This document shows positions 17,981-26,233 of a stretch of 64,000 bases of DNA, one piece after another. The position numbers and the translations under genes were made by a program. Within the stretch, counting starts at the first letter, position 1. Each line of letters begins with the position of its first letter. Below the pieces are notes generated by a model that saw only the letters and a list, made by a program, of their open reading frames with translations, was not told where the DNA came from and ran no database searches. Source of the DNA: Flavobacterium franklandianum (lineage in GTDB: Bacteria; Bacteroidota; Bacteroidia; Flavobacteriales; Flavobacteriaceae); contig NZ_VJZR01000001.1 of NCBI RefSeq assembly GCF_007097365.1, forward strand, positions 496,001 to 560,000, written 5' to 3'.

Positions 17981-20947
17981 TTAAAATGTTACGTTAAGAC
18001 CTACTGAGAAAGTTCTAGCTCGTGGATAAGATAAATAATCTATACCAGCTGAAGGGACACCATTGAAAGTTTTGTTAGTATCAACTTCTGGATCAAAACC
18101 TGAATATTTAGTAATAATAAATAAGTTGGAACCGTTTACATAAAAACGAGCTGATTTCATTTTAAAACGTTCTAAAGCACTTCCTTTAACAGTATAACCT
18201 AGGGTTAATTGCCCCATTCTAATAAAGTCTCCTTTTTCAAGATATTTAGTAGATGGTGTGTTGGCATCAGATCTTGATTGAACTGAATTTGCTACTTCTG
18301 GAGTTACGTTTTTACCCCCCAATTGATTTTTATAGAAAAGAGCAACATTAGTATTGTTAAATAAATAATTTCCGAAATTTCCGTATAAAGAGGTAGAGAA
18401 ATCAAATTCTTTGTAAGTCAAATTTGTTGAAAAACCAGCAGTCATTTTAGGTAACGGCTGTTTGTCTAACATTTTTGGCGCACCAGCATCGTCATATTGA
18501 GAAATTCCAGCAGCATTATATCCAGAAAATGTTGGAAGATAGTAAGTATATAAAGGATAACCATCTTGAATTCTTTGTACATAAGCATCTGACAAACCTT
18601 GTCCGTGAATTGCACCAACATTATAAATGTTAGCTGCTCCTAGATTTTTAATAGTATTTGACAAGAATGCTACGTTACCAGAAAGTTCCCAAGTTAGGTC
18701 ATTCGTCTCAATTGCTTTGTAATTCAATGAAACCTCAACACCTGTGTTAGTCAGGTTAGCTGGTAAGTTAGTATATTTAATACCTTGTGGAGATGGTTGT
18801 CCTGAAGTTGAAGGTATACCAACAATTAAATCTGTAGTATTTTTGCTGTAATAATCTACGGATCCTGATAATTTGTTGTTTAATAAAGTAAAGTCTGTAC
18901 CTAAACCATAAGAAGTTGTAGTTTCCCAAGTTAATTGAGAATTTGCATTGTTTACAATATTAAATTGATCTGGACCATTGTATTCAATGATACCTAAAGA
19001 AGAGTTTCTTGGAAATTCAGTATTACCTGTTTTACCAATATTAGTTCTTAATTTAAAATCATTTACTAATCCGTCTTTTGCCTCAACTATTTTATAAGCT
19101 AAACCCAAAGAAGGAAAATTTCCGTATTTTTTACCTTCAGCCGCTTTAGATGATCCATCGCGTCGTACTGTCAAATCTAAATTTAATTTGTTGTAAAAAG
19201 CTAACGATGCTCTCGCAAAAACAGATTGCATTTCTACTAATCCGCGGTAAGAACCATTTCTTGTTTCTGTAGGGATTCCACCTTCCATATTTGCTAATAA
19301 ATTAGTTTGTGTGGCTGCAAAACCTTTTGCAGAAACAAAATTACCAGTAGAATTATAGTTGTAGAAAGAGTAACCAACAATTGCATTCAAGTTGATATTT
19401 TTTGTAATATCTTTCGTGAATGTTAAATTATGCTCAATAGTTTTATTAACTCTTTGATCAATTGCAACAGTAGCTTGTCCTCTATAATTTTTTAAATCTG
19501 CAGGATTTGTTGCGGTTGCAAAATCTTGAATATTTAAATCTGGAAGAGCTTGTTGTTTTACAGTTGAATTAGAAGTCTCCATACCAAAAACCATATTGTA
19601 TTTCAAATTGTTAGTTATTTTCACTGTAGTTGTTAAACTTCCTAAAAATTTAGATAAATCTCCATTATTAGAGAACGAATTCATCAAGTGTACAGGGTTA
19701 AGATAATCACCACTTACTCTGGTGTATCCACCTGGCATTGTTGCATCATGAACCGAACGTGTCGGATTCCAATACATTGCGGCACTTAGTAAGTTACCAA
19801 TATAACCTGTGTCGTTTGTAATTAATCCTCTCTTGTCTTTAATATTTGAATAAGAGATACGAGTTTCTATTTTCACTCTACCATCCAAGAAGTCGTTTGA
19901 GTTATAAAAACTTGCAGTATATTTATCTAATCCTGTATTTCTAACTATACCATCTGTATTAGCCATTCCTAAGGATACTCTAGTGTTAGACTTTTCAGTT
20001 CCACTAGAATAAGACAAATCATGATTCAAAGTGTTGCCTGTTTGTAAAACTTCTTTTTTCCAATCGAATGTTCCACCAAAATGATTTGCATCTTGACCTG
20101 GAGTGGCTGCAAGAAATTCATCAGTTGATAATACATTGAATTTTGAAGCATAAGAAGAAGTAGTGTAAGAAGTTGAATATGTTAATTCTGGCTCTTTAGA
20201 TTTCCCTTTCTTAGTAGTAATAATTATCACCCCATTTGCACCTCTAGCCCCATAAATAGCAGTAGAAGAAGCATCTTTCAAAACAGTCATGCTTTCGATA
20301 TCATTTTGATTTATAAAACTCAATGGATCCTTAGCAGTCATAGTACCTAAATTCATATTAGCCCCACCTGCGGATACATCACCTCCAGCCAAAGGAACTC
20401 CGTCTACAACAATTAGAGGGCCATTACCTCCTCGTAAAGTACCATTACCACGAATTCTAATAGAATTTGCAGCACCTGGCTCACCACTTGAAGATGTAAT
20501 TTGAACACCAGCTACTTTTCCTTGTAATAGAGAAGCAGGGTTAGTAGCAGCTACGTTGTCAAATTTCTTAGAACTGATTTGATCCACCGCGCCAGTTGCA
20601 TCTTTTTTCTTAACAGTACCGTAGCCAATAACAACTACTTCTTTTAATTCAGCATTGTCAGCAGCTAAAGTTACTTTTATGTTACTTTTTCCTTCTACAT
20701 TGATCTCTTGCGATTTTAGTCCAATAAAACTAAAAATTAAAACCGCATTTGATCCCACATTTCTGATGATAAATTTACCATCAAGATCCGTTTGAGCCCC
20801 GTTGTTTGTTCCTTTCACTAAAACAGAAGCACCCGGAAGAGGACCACTAGAATCAGAAACGGTACCTGACACATCTTGCGAATAAGTCAAACTGGTACAG
20901 AGGAACGTTAGAAACACCATTAAGCCTTTAATTAGACATTTTTTCAT
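17981..20947 (-). CDS. SusC/RagA-family TonB-dependent outer-membrane transporter
   Basis: A 988-residue TonB-dependent channel. A signal peptide (to about residue 23) is followed by a carboxypeptidase-regulatory-like beta-sandwich (about 24-100), the KEVVVIGYGTVKKKDATGA segment that opens SusC plugs, and a plug domain with LQGKVAGVQI, IRIRGNGTLRGGNGPLIVVDG and STAIYGARGANGVIIITT. The remaining 740 residues form the beta-barrel, ending in a terminal Phe as expected for outer-membrane barrels. It is the first gene of the unit with susD. The upstream region carries two full operator palindromes and a good -7 box, so this transporter belongs to the same regulon as the sugar enzymes. Confidence 0.95.
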   Translation of the reverse strand: MKKCLIKGLMVFLTFLCTSLTYSQDVSGTVSDSSGPLPGASVLVKGTNNGAQTDLDGKFIIRNVGSNAVLIFSFIGLKSQEINVEGKSNIKVTLAADNAELKEVVVIGYGTVKKKDATGAVDQISSKKFDNVAATNPASLLQGKVAGVQITSSSGEPGAANSIRIRGNGTLRGGNGPLIVVDGVPLAGGDVSAGGANMNLGTMTAKDPLSFINQNDIESMTVLKDASSTAIYGARGANGVIIITTKKGKSKEPELTYSTSYTTSSYASKFNVLSTDEFLAATPGQDANHFGGTFDWKKEVLQTGNTLNHDLSYSSGTEKSNTRVSLGMANTDGIVRNTGLDKYTASFYNSNDFLDGRVKIETRISYSNIKDKRGLITNDTGYIGNLLSAAMYWNPTRSVHDATMPGGYTRVSGDYLNPVHLMNSFSNNGDLSKFLGSLTTTVKITNNLKYNMVFGMETSNSTVKQQALPDLNIQDFATATNPADLKNYRGQATVAIDQRVNKTIEHNLTFTKDITKNINLNAIVGYSFYNYNSTGNFVSAKGFAATQTNLLANMEGGIPTETRNGSYRGLVEMQSVFARASLAFYNKLNLDLTVRRDGSSKAAEGKKYGNFPSLGLAYKIVEAKDGLVNDFKLRTNIGKTGNTEFPRNSSLGIIEYNGPDQFNIVNNANSQLTWETTTSYGLGTDFTLLNNKLSGSVDYYSKNTTDLIVGIPSTSGQPSPQGIKYTNLPANLTNTGVEVSLNYKAIETNDLTWELSGNVAFLSNTIKNLGAANIYNVGAIHGQGLSDAYVQRIQDGYPLYTYYLPTFSGYNAAGISQYDDAGAPKMLDKQPLPKMTAGFSTNLTYKEFDFSTSLYGNFGNYLFNNTNVALFYKNQLGGKNVTPEVANSVQSRSDANTPSTKYLEKGDFIRMGQLTLGYTVKGSALERFKMKSARFYVNGSNLFIITKYSGFDPEVDTNKTFNGVPSAGIDYLSYPRARTFSVGLNVTF

Positions 20948-21000
20948 ACGTAATAAATAAGTTTGGTTAGTATTATATTTAATTAGTTTAAATAAGTTCT

Positions 21001-21008
21001 CAAACGTA
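21001..21008 (-). promoter_or_regulatory. -7 promoter box of susC
   Basis: Read on the minus strand this is TACGTTTG, a full match to TAnnTTTG, 53 bases before the susC start. No TTTG-like -33 box is found at the normal spacing, as expected for a promoter that needs an activator. The two operators lie about 47 and 67 bp upstream. Confidence 0.65.
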
Positions 21009-21044
21009 AATATTTAAATTAATTAAATGTTAATAAAATCACAA

Positions 21045-21078
21045 CGAAAACGTTTTCGAACATCCGAAAACGTTTTCG
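21045..21078. promoter_or_regulatory. Tandem LacI-type operators upstream of susC
   Basis: Two perfect copies of CGAAAACGTTTTCG at 21045-21058 and 21065-21078, with centres exactly 20 bp (about two helical turns) apart, so both face the same side of the DNA. This is the strongest site of the regulon. They lie well upstream of the predicted promoter rather than over it. Confidence 0.85.
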
Positions 21079-21438
21079 ATTTTAAAATTAATTGTTTAAA
21101 AAATTAATGTATAAATTACACTTTATGTAAAAAAATGCAATAAAAAAAACATATTTCGTTTATTTTTATCTTTTTGAAAAGCGAAATGCTATTGTTGTTT
21201 TAATTGGAGTATGTTTTTAGTAAAAATCAAAATTTTTTGACCTTTTTTGATTTTCTAGTATATATTTAATACTAGAGAATTACAAATTATGCGATTTTCT
21301 TATATTTAAGTTTTTATAATTAGGAAATGACCATTACAAAACCGCAACGCATACCTGGATGAAGATATTTTCGAGCAAAGTTTATCATTAAATGAAGTAA
21401 TTCTGCCTGCCTGTAGACTATCAGGTATTTTAATAAAC
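21079..21438. other. Gene-free spacer between the susC operators and the repeat cluster
   Basis: I see no coding frame, RNA gene or further operator here. The only structure is a small inverted repeat, TCTAGTAT / ATACTAGA at 21254-21261 and 21269-21276, with a 7-base loop. The stretch is very AT-rich. Together with the repeats and terminator to its right it makes up the 748-base gap between susC and the alpha-galactosidase gene. Confidence 0.6.
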
Positions 21439-21463
21439 TACCTCGGGGCAGAGCCCCAGAGGT
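21439..21463. repeat. Short GC-rich palindrome
   Basis: TACCTCGGGGC and GCCCCAGAGGTA form a stem with a 2-3 base loop and one bulged base. It is strikingly GC-rich against the AT-rich surroundings and looks like a small interspersed palindromic element of the kind scattered through Flavobacterium genomes (from memory, not searched). Confidence 0.55.
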
Positions 21464-21478
21464 ATTAATAAAATAACA

Positions 21479-21530
21479 GCCACAGATTCACAGATTTAAA
21501 AAAATCATTTTTAATCTGTGAATCTGTGGC
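21479..21530. repeat. Long palindrome with an 18-bp perfect stem
   Basis: The left arm at 21479-21496 (GCCACAGATTCACAGATT) pairs perfectly with 21513-21530 across an AT loop. The arm itself is a tandem CACAGATT repeat. It has the form of an interspersed repetitive palindrome, or possibly a terminator, and it is followed on the plus strand by a run of A rather than T. Confidence 0.7.
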
Positions 21531-21608
21531 AAAAAAACCGTAGCAGAGCTTCGAGGAATTAAACCTAAAGAGATTAAAAAATAGATAAACGCATCAAATA
21601 ATAAAACA

Positions 21609-21654
21609 CAAACACCATTTTTTGACTATTTTACTAGTTAAAAAATGGTGTTTG
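21609..21654 (-). terminator. Terminator after the alpha-galactosidase gene
   Basis: CAAACACCATTTTTT (21609-21623) pairs perfectly with AAAAAATGGTGTTTG (21640-21654). It lies 42 bases past the galactosidase stop, and a T-rich stretch follows on the minus strand. It can act on either strand. Confidence 0.75.
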
Positions 21655-21695
21655 CGGGAATTAGAAATGATTTTGTTAGATATAAATTAGTTATT

Positions 21696-23915
21696 TTATT
21701 GTTCTTCGGTTATCTCTAAAACCACACTTGTTCTTTTTAAAGAAACATTAGGATTGATTCCGGCTTTCATCAAGAAATCGCCTGAGTAAACTTTGCCAGA
21801 AGCTATTGTTGAAGTTGCACCTGGGTACAAGTTAATTTCTTTGACAGTGTATTTTTTGTTTGGATTCAATCCATTTAAAACAACTGGCCGCTCAGTAGCA
21901 GTGATGTTAAATCTATTATTCACTAAGTAGTTAAAAACAACTGCTTTGGTTTTGGTTGGATTTACATACATCAATGCGGCTATATTATTTTCATGGGGAT
22001 TCACTAGACGAAACATATCGCCATGCCAAACTATATCTTTAAATGAATTGTAATTAGAAATTGCTTGTTTACAAAATATTTTATCATCGGGGTTTAATTT
22101 GCTTGCTACAATATCAAAACCTAATTTCCCCATACTAGCCACATCAACTCTAAATTTTAGTGGTTGTTTTCCCCAATCAGTAACGTGGTTACAGGTTGCA
22201 ATCGAAGGGAAAAAATAAGAATAGTCCCATTGAACAAATATTCTTTCTAAGGGTTCGGTATCATCTGTTGGCCAAAATTCAGTAAAATATTTCAATAATT
22301 CATATTCCCCGCGACCACCGCCACCAGAACATAACATCATAGGTACTTTGGGATATTTAGCACGAATTCGTTGCAAAACTTTATATAAACCTCTTGTGTA
22401 ATCTACATATAAATTAGATTGTGGCAATCCTTTTTTATTAAGATATGCGGAATAGGCGTTATAAATCGTGGCATTACAATCCCATTTTATAAATGCTAAT
22501 TCTGGGTTTTTTACAAATAAATTATCTACAATGCCAAAAACAAAATCTTGAACTTCGGGATTAGATAAATCTAAAACGAGCTGATTTCTATAATAAATCT
22601 CTGGTCTTTCTGGTTGACGAATGACCCAGTCTAAATGTTTTTCGTACAATTCGCTTTTAGGATTCACCATTTCAGGCTCTATCCAAATACCAAATTTAAC
22701 TCCTTCTTTTTTGGCTTCTTTTACCAGATAACCGATGCCACTTGGTAATTTCTTTTTGTTTTCTTGCCAATCACCAAGTCCAGCAACGTCATTGTTTCTA
22801 GGGTATTTATTCCCAAACCATCCATCGTCTAGCAAAAACAAATCAACGCCCAAGTCTTTGGCATCTTTAAATAAGTCTTTAAGTTTGTTTTCATCAAAAT
22901 CAAAATACGTAGCTTCCCAATTGTTCAACAAAGTCAGCCTCTCTCCTTGTCCGTCGAGTAGTCTGTATTTTCTTGCCCAATCATGAAGGTTTCTACTGGC
23001 TTCGCCTGTACCATGATTTGAAAGCGCATAAATTAAAGAAGGAGTTTTAAAGATCTCGTTTGGAGCTAATGAATATTCAGAAGCAAAAGGATTGATTCCG
23101 GCAATTAGTCTAAGATTTTTATTAGAATCTATTTCGAATTCAAGTTTAAAATTGCTACTCCAAGCCAATTGGCCTAACATTACTGAGCCTTCATTTTCTG
23201 ATGCTGGTTTGCCAAAAGAAACCATAAAATTAGGAGATTGTGTAAGCATCGCCCGGGTTCCTAATTTTGTATCTAAAGATCTTATGCCCTGTACTAGTTT
23301 AGTTTCAACTGGTTGCATTTCTTTTAGATATTCTCCTTGAAAACTGGTGAGATAGAACTCTTTTCCTCCAAAAAATAGATTTGCTGAAGCATATTTTTGT
23401 AGTAAAACAGCTTTCTTCTCTTTGTGTATTATTTCGGTCCATTGCTCAATTACATTTTCTTTTACCCAAACTCTATAAAACAAAGTTACTTCAAACGGAT
23501 AAATGGGATCTTTAAGAACGATACTGGTAGTTGAGCTATTAGCGTCGATTTTTTCAATTTTATGACTTACATATTTTAGTTCTAATGAAGTGTTTCCATC
23601 TGCATGTTTTACTTGTATTGCTGGTTCCGAAAGATTCCAAGTACCAGAGGGAGTGTATGCAGAATTATAAATTCCTTGATTAGAATAATCATAATTATAT
23701 CCTGCTGAAACCGTTGCGAATTCATTTTCGTTTTCAAGGGGTTTGCCAAAATACACGTTCATTAACCGATTGTTACTGTCGGTTTGTAATAACAACATGC
23801 TATTTTCTGTAGTAACAGGTATAGTTATCGTTTGTGCCGATAAATGGGCTGTAATAATTAAACAAAAAAGGAATATGCTTTTTTTGTTAAAAAAACGGCT
23901 GATTTTTTGTTTCAT
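21696..23915 (-). CDS. Alpha-galactosidase, GH36 family, exported
   Basis: Removes terminal alpha-1,6-galactose, as from raffinose, stachyose or melibiose. It is 739 residues with a signal peptide ending HLSAQ (about residue 28), so periplasmic. GH36 marks are LFLLDDGWFGNKYPRN (359-374), GIWIEPEMVNP (409-419), FIKWDCN with nucleophile Asp479, LCSGGGGRGEYELL (528-541) and EFWPTDDTEPLERI with acid/base Asp551. The length matches the family. It lies 132 bases downstream of the GH65 gene on the same strand, probably in one transcript read from the 26074-26081 promoter. With the GH32 enzyme and the phosphorylase, it would let the cell dismantle raffinose-family sugars. Confidence 0.93.
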   Translation of the reverse strand: MKQKISRFFNKKSIFLFCLIITAHLSAQTITIPVTTENSMLLLQTDSNNRLMNVYFGKPLENENEFATVSAGYNYDYSNQGIYNSAYTPSGTWNLSEPAIQVKHADGNTSLELKYVSHKIEKIDANSSTTSIVLKDPIYPFEVTLFYRVWVKENVIEQWTEIIHKEKKAVLLQKYASANLFFGGKEFYLTSFQGEYLKEMQPVETKLVQGIRSLDTKLGTRAMLTQSPNFMVSFGKPASENEGSVMLGQLAWSSNFKLEFEIDSNKNLRLIAGINPFASEYSLAPNEIFKTPSLIYALSNHGTGEASRNLHDWARKYRLLDGQGERLTLLNNWEATYFDFDENKLKDLFKDAKDLGVDLFLLDDGWFGNKYPRNNDVAGLGDWQENKKKLPSGIGYLVKEAKKEGVKFGIWIEPEMVNPKSELYEKHLDWVIRQPERPEIYYRNQLVLDLSNPEVQDFVFGIVDNLFVKNPELAFIKWDCNATIYNAYSAYLNKKGLPQSNLYVDYTRGLYKVLQRIRAKYPKVPMMLCSGGGGRGEYELLKYFTEFWPTDDTEPLERIFVQWDYSYFFPSIATCNHVTDWGKQPLKFRVDVASMGKLGFDIVASKLNPDDKIFCKQAISNYNSFKDIVWHGDMFRLVNPHENNIAALMYVNPTKTKAVVFNYLVNNRFNITATERPVVLNGLNPNKKYTVKEINLYPGATSTIASGKVYSGDFLMKAGINPNVSLKRTSVVLEITEEQ

Positions 23916-24047
23916 ATGTAAATATTTATTGTTTTTTATCGGTCATATGTAATTCGCATATCTTCATTGGTGGTTGCGACCAATATTAGGTCATGCTCAT
24001 TTCATAATTTTATTTAATTTTTTATTTCTTAAGACTTATAACTGTTT

Positions 24048-26054
24048 TTATTCTACGGTAATCGTTTTGTTGTCAACTCCAAGTCCTATAATTTTTAGAG
24101 ACTTCCATTGCTTAGGTAAAAGTCCTTTATTATATTTAAGACCCATATCTGTTTGTTCTACACCTCCAAAACCATAAATTACGGCTTGAAGCATTGCACC
24201 CGCACCAGTAGCAAAATAGGGGTTATTGCTATTAGCCGATTCTGAGAAAACCCCAAATGGAGGACGGCTGTTTGGTAAATATGATTTTACGAAATATTCG
24301 TATGCCTTTTCTCTATCTCCCAATCTTGAATACAAAACCGATAAAACTCCCGAAGCCATTGCAGGGCCATCTTTTTTATCAATTTTTTCCGCATAATAAT
24401 CCAAGTCTTTTTCGATTTGAACTTTATCAGTTATAATATGTAAAGGATAAGCCAGTAAATTTACATCTGCTTGTTTTATAATCTGCCCTTTATAACCTTT
24501 ATAATTCTGTGTAATTCCATTTTCTCTATGTATGACTAATTTCTCAGAAACATCCTTCCATTTAGGATCAATTGGTTCATTTAAAATAGTTGCTGCTTTA
24601 ATGGTATTTTTCAAAGCTTCAATCGCTGACGCATTTGTAAATGCATTATCATCGACATGTTGGGCATATTCATCAGCTCCAACCACATTCAATATTGAAT
24701 AACTACCGTCTGTATTTTTTACTACGCGACTTACCCAAAAATCGGCAGTTTCTTTTAATACTTTAAATTCACTTCGCAACCAAGATTTGTCTTGAGTTAA
24801 AGCATAATAATTCCAAAAAGCAATCGCTACGTCAGCTGTAATATGTTGTTCGAAAATACCAGTTAAAGCCCAAGTTGGTGTTGCTTCCTCTCCAGTGTCA
24901 TCAGATTCCCAAGGATACATTGCGCCTTTATATCCATAAATTGATGCTTTTTGCTTGGCTTTTTGCAAACGATCAGAACGATAATCTAGACATGATTTTG
25001 CCATATCGGGTTGCAGAGCCAAAAGCGTTGGATACATCCAAAGTTCAGAATCCCAAAAAATATGACCGTTATACCCTTGAGATGACAATCCCATTGGAGC
25101 AATACTTTGTCTAGTTTCCGGACGGATGTAGGAATATAAATTATAAAGCGCAAAACGAACGCGTTGTTGGGCATCAAGATCGCCTTCGATTTGGATATCT
25201 CCTGTTTTCCATAATTCTGCCCACGCTTGTTTATGGCGACTTAACAAATTATCAATTCCTTGTTGAAGAGCATAAATAGGTTGTCTTTCGGATTCGTTCA
25301 AAGGATCAGTAAAATCTTTTGAAGTGCAAATTCCACCAGCAATGGCGAAACGATATTTTTTGCCTTTTAATAATTTTTTAGTGAAACCAACTTCATTCCC
25401 TGTATGTTTCAACTCTTCACTTGTTCCATCAAAAAGAAAAGTTGTTGCTGCAGAAACGGTATATTTTTCGTTTAGAGTTTTAGCTGTAGTTCCAAAAACA
25501 GGCATTAAATATTGATTGTCTTTTAAAACCCGAAACTGACTTTTTGCTTCTTTTAATTCGTCGGGAACAATCATATAATTGTTGGCAAGTATTTCGATAT
25601 CTTTATTGGGTGTGATTTCGACAATCGCCATAGCAGAATAAGGAACTGCTCGATTTGCCAAAATGGTATAATTGATATTTGCCAAATCTTTGAATGAAAA
25701 AGTAGTGGTACTTGTTCCTTCTTTCATAGCAACAACTTGATTCCAGTTAGAAATATTGTCTGATTTTATTTCTTGGCCATCAATGTTTAAGTGCAAATTT
25801 AAAAATTCGATGCCACGAACGATTCGGCTAATTCCATTTTCAGGACTGCCTTCATAAACGCCATTTAAAATAATTTCTTTCGTTTTAAGGGGAGTGTCAT
25901 CTGTGACGATTCCTATTTGACCATTAGCGATGGCTACACCAAAATAATTTTCACGAGAATTAGCCATTAAATGCCATTCGTCAGATTTTGATTGCCCAAT
26001 AAAGGTAGTGCTCGTTAAGAGCAATAAAAACAATAATTTGAAATTTGAGTTCAT
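24048..26054 (-). CDS. GH65-family alpha-glucoside hydrolase, exported (kojibiose/trehalase type)
   Basis: A 668-residue enzyme with a signal peptide (to about residue 22), so periplasmic. GH65 features are GYNGHIFWDSELWMYPTLL (327-345), the general-acid motif VVGADEYAQHVDDNAFTN with Glu462, and FGVFSESANSNNPYFATGAG with Glu605. Phosphorylases of the family use a phosphate-binding loop at this last place, whereas hydrolases carry a Glu base, so I read this as a hydrolase. The closest precedent I know is the alpha-1,2-glucosidase (kojibiose hydrolase) of Flavobacterium johnsoniae, which has the same spacing between acid and base. Acid-trehalase activity is the alternative. It is the first gene of the unit with alpha-galactosidase and diverges from the GH32 gene across a shared operator. 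Confidence 0.8.
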   Translation of the reverse strand: MNSNFKLLFLLLLTSTTFIGQSKSDEWHLMANSRENYFGVAIANGQIGIVTDDTPLKTKEIILNGVYEGSPENGISRIVRGIEFLNLHLNIDGQEIKSDNISNWNQVVAMKEGTSTTTFSFKDLANINYTILANRAVPYSAMAIVEITPNKDIEILANNYMIVPDELKEAKSQFRVLKDNQYLMPVFGTTAKTLNEKYTVSAATTFLFDGTSEELKHTGNEVGFTKKLLKGKKYRFAIAGGICTSKDFTDPLNESERQPIYALQQGIDNLLSRHKQAWAELWKTGDIQIEGDLDAQQRVRFALYNLYSYIRPETRQSIAPMGLSSQGYNGHIFWDSELWMYPTLLALQPDMAKSCLDYRSDRLQKAKQKASIYGYKGAMYPWESDDTGEEATPTWALTGIFEQHITADVAIAFWNYYALTQDKSWLRSEFKVLKETADFWVSRVVKNTDGSYSILNVVGADEYAQHVDDNAFTNASAIEALKNTIKAATILNEPIDPKWKDVSEKLVIHRENGITQNYKGYKGQIIKQADVNLLAYPLHIITDKVQIEKDLDYYAEKIDKKDGPAMASGVLSVLYSRLGDREKAYEYFVKSYLPNSRPPFGVFSESANSNNPYFATGAGAMLQAVIYGFGGVEQTDMGLKYNKGLLPKQWKSLKIIGLGVDNKTITVE

Positions 26055-26073
26055 AATATTTTAATTAATAAAC

Positions 26074-26081
26074 CAAACCTA
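26074..26081 (-). promoter_or_regulatory. -7 promoter box of the GH65-GH36 unit
   Basis: Read on the minus strand this is TAGGTTTG, a full TAnnTTTG match, 19 bases before the GH65 start. No -33 box is seen at the usual distance. The centre lies 66 bp from the centre of the shared operator. Confidence 0.6.
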
Positions 26082-26136
26082 TTCAAAATATTTCTTAATA
26101 TTCATATTTATCTAATAATTATTAATAACGGGGAAT

Positions 26137-26150
26137 CGAAATCGTTTTCG
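26137..26150. promoter_or_regulatory. Shared LacI-type operator in the GH65/GH32 divergent region
   Basis: CGAAATCGTTTTCG differs from the perfect palindrome of the regulon at one base. It is the only copy in this 179-base divergent region and lies almost exactly midway between the two predicted -7 boxes (66 bp one way, 65 bp the other). Confidence 0.75.
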
Positions 26151-26204
26151 ATACTTCAAAAGCTATTTAGCTAATGATTTTCAGAATAGTTTAAAAACGA
26201 ATAC

Positions 26205-26212
26205 TATTTTTA
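26205..26212 (+). promoter_or_regulatory. Candidate -7 box of the GH32 operon
   Basis: TATTTTTA is a near match to TAnnTTTG, 21 bases before the GH32 start. The surrounding bases, an AAAACGAAT stretch directly followed by CTATTTTTAT, recur at the GH13 promoter (30331-30350) at the same distance from the operator. Confidence 0.45.
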
Positions 26213-26233
26213 TCAATCTATTCTGTTTTTAAA

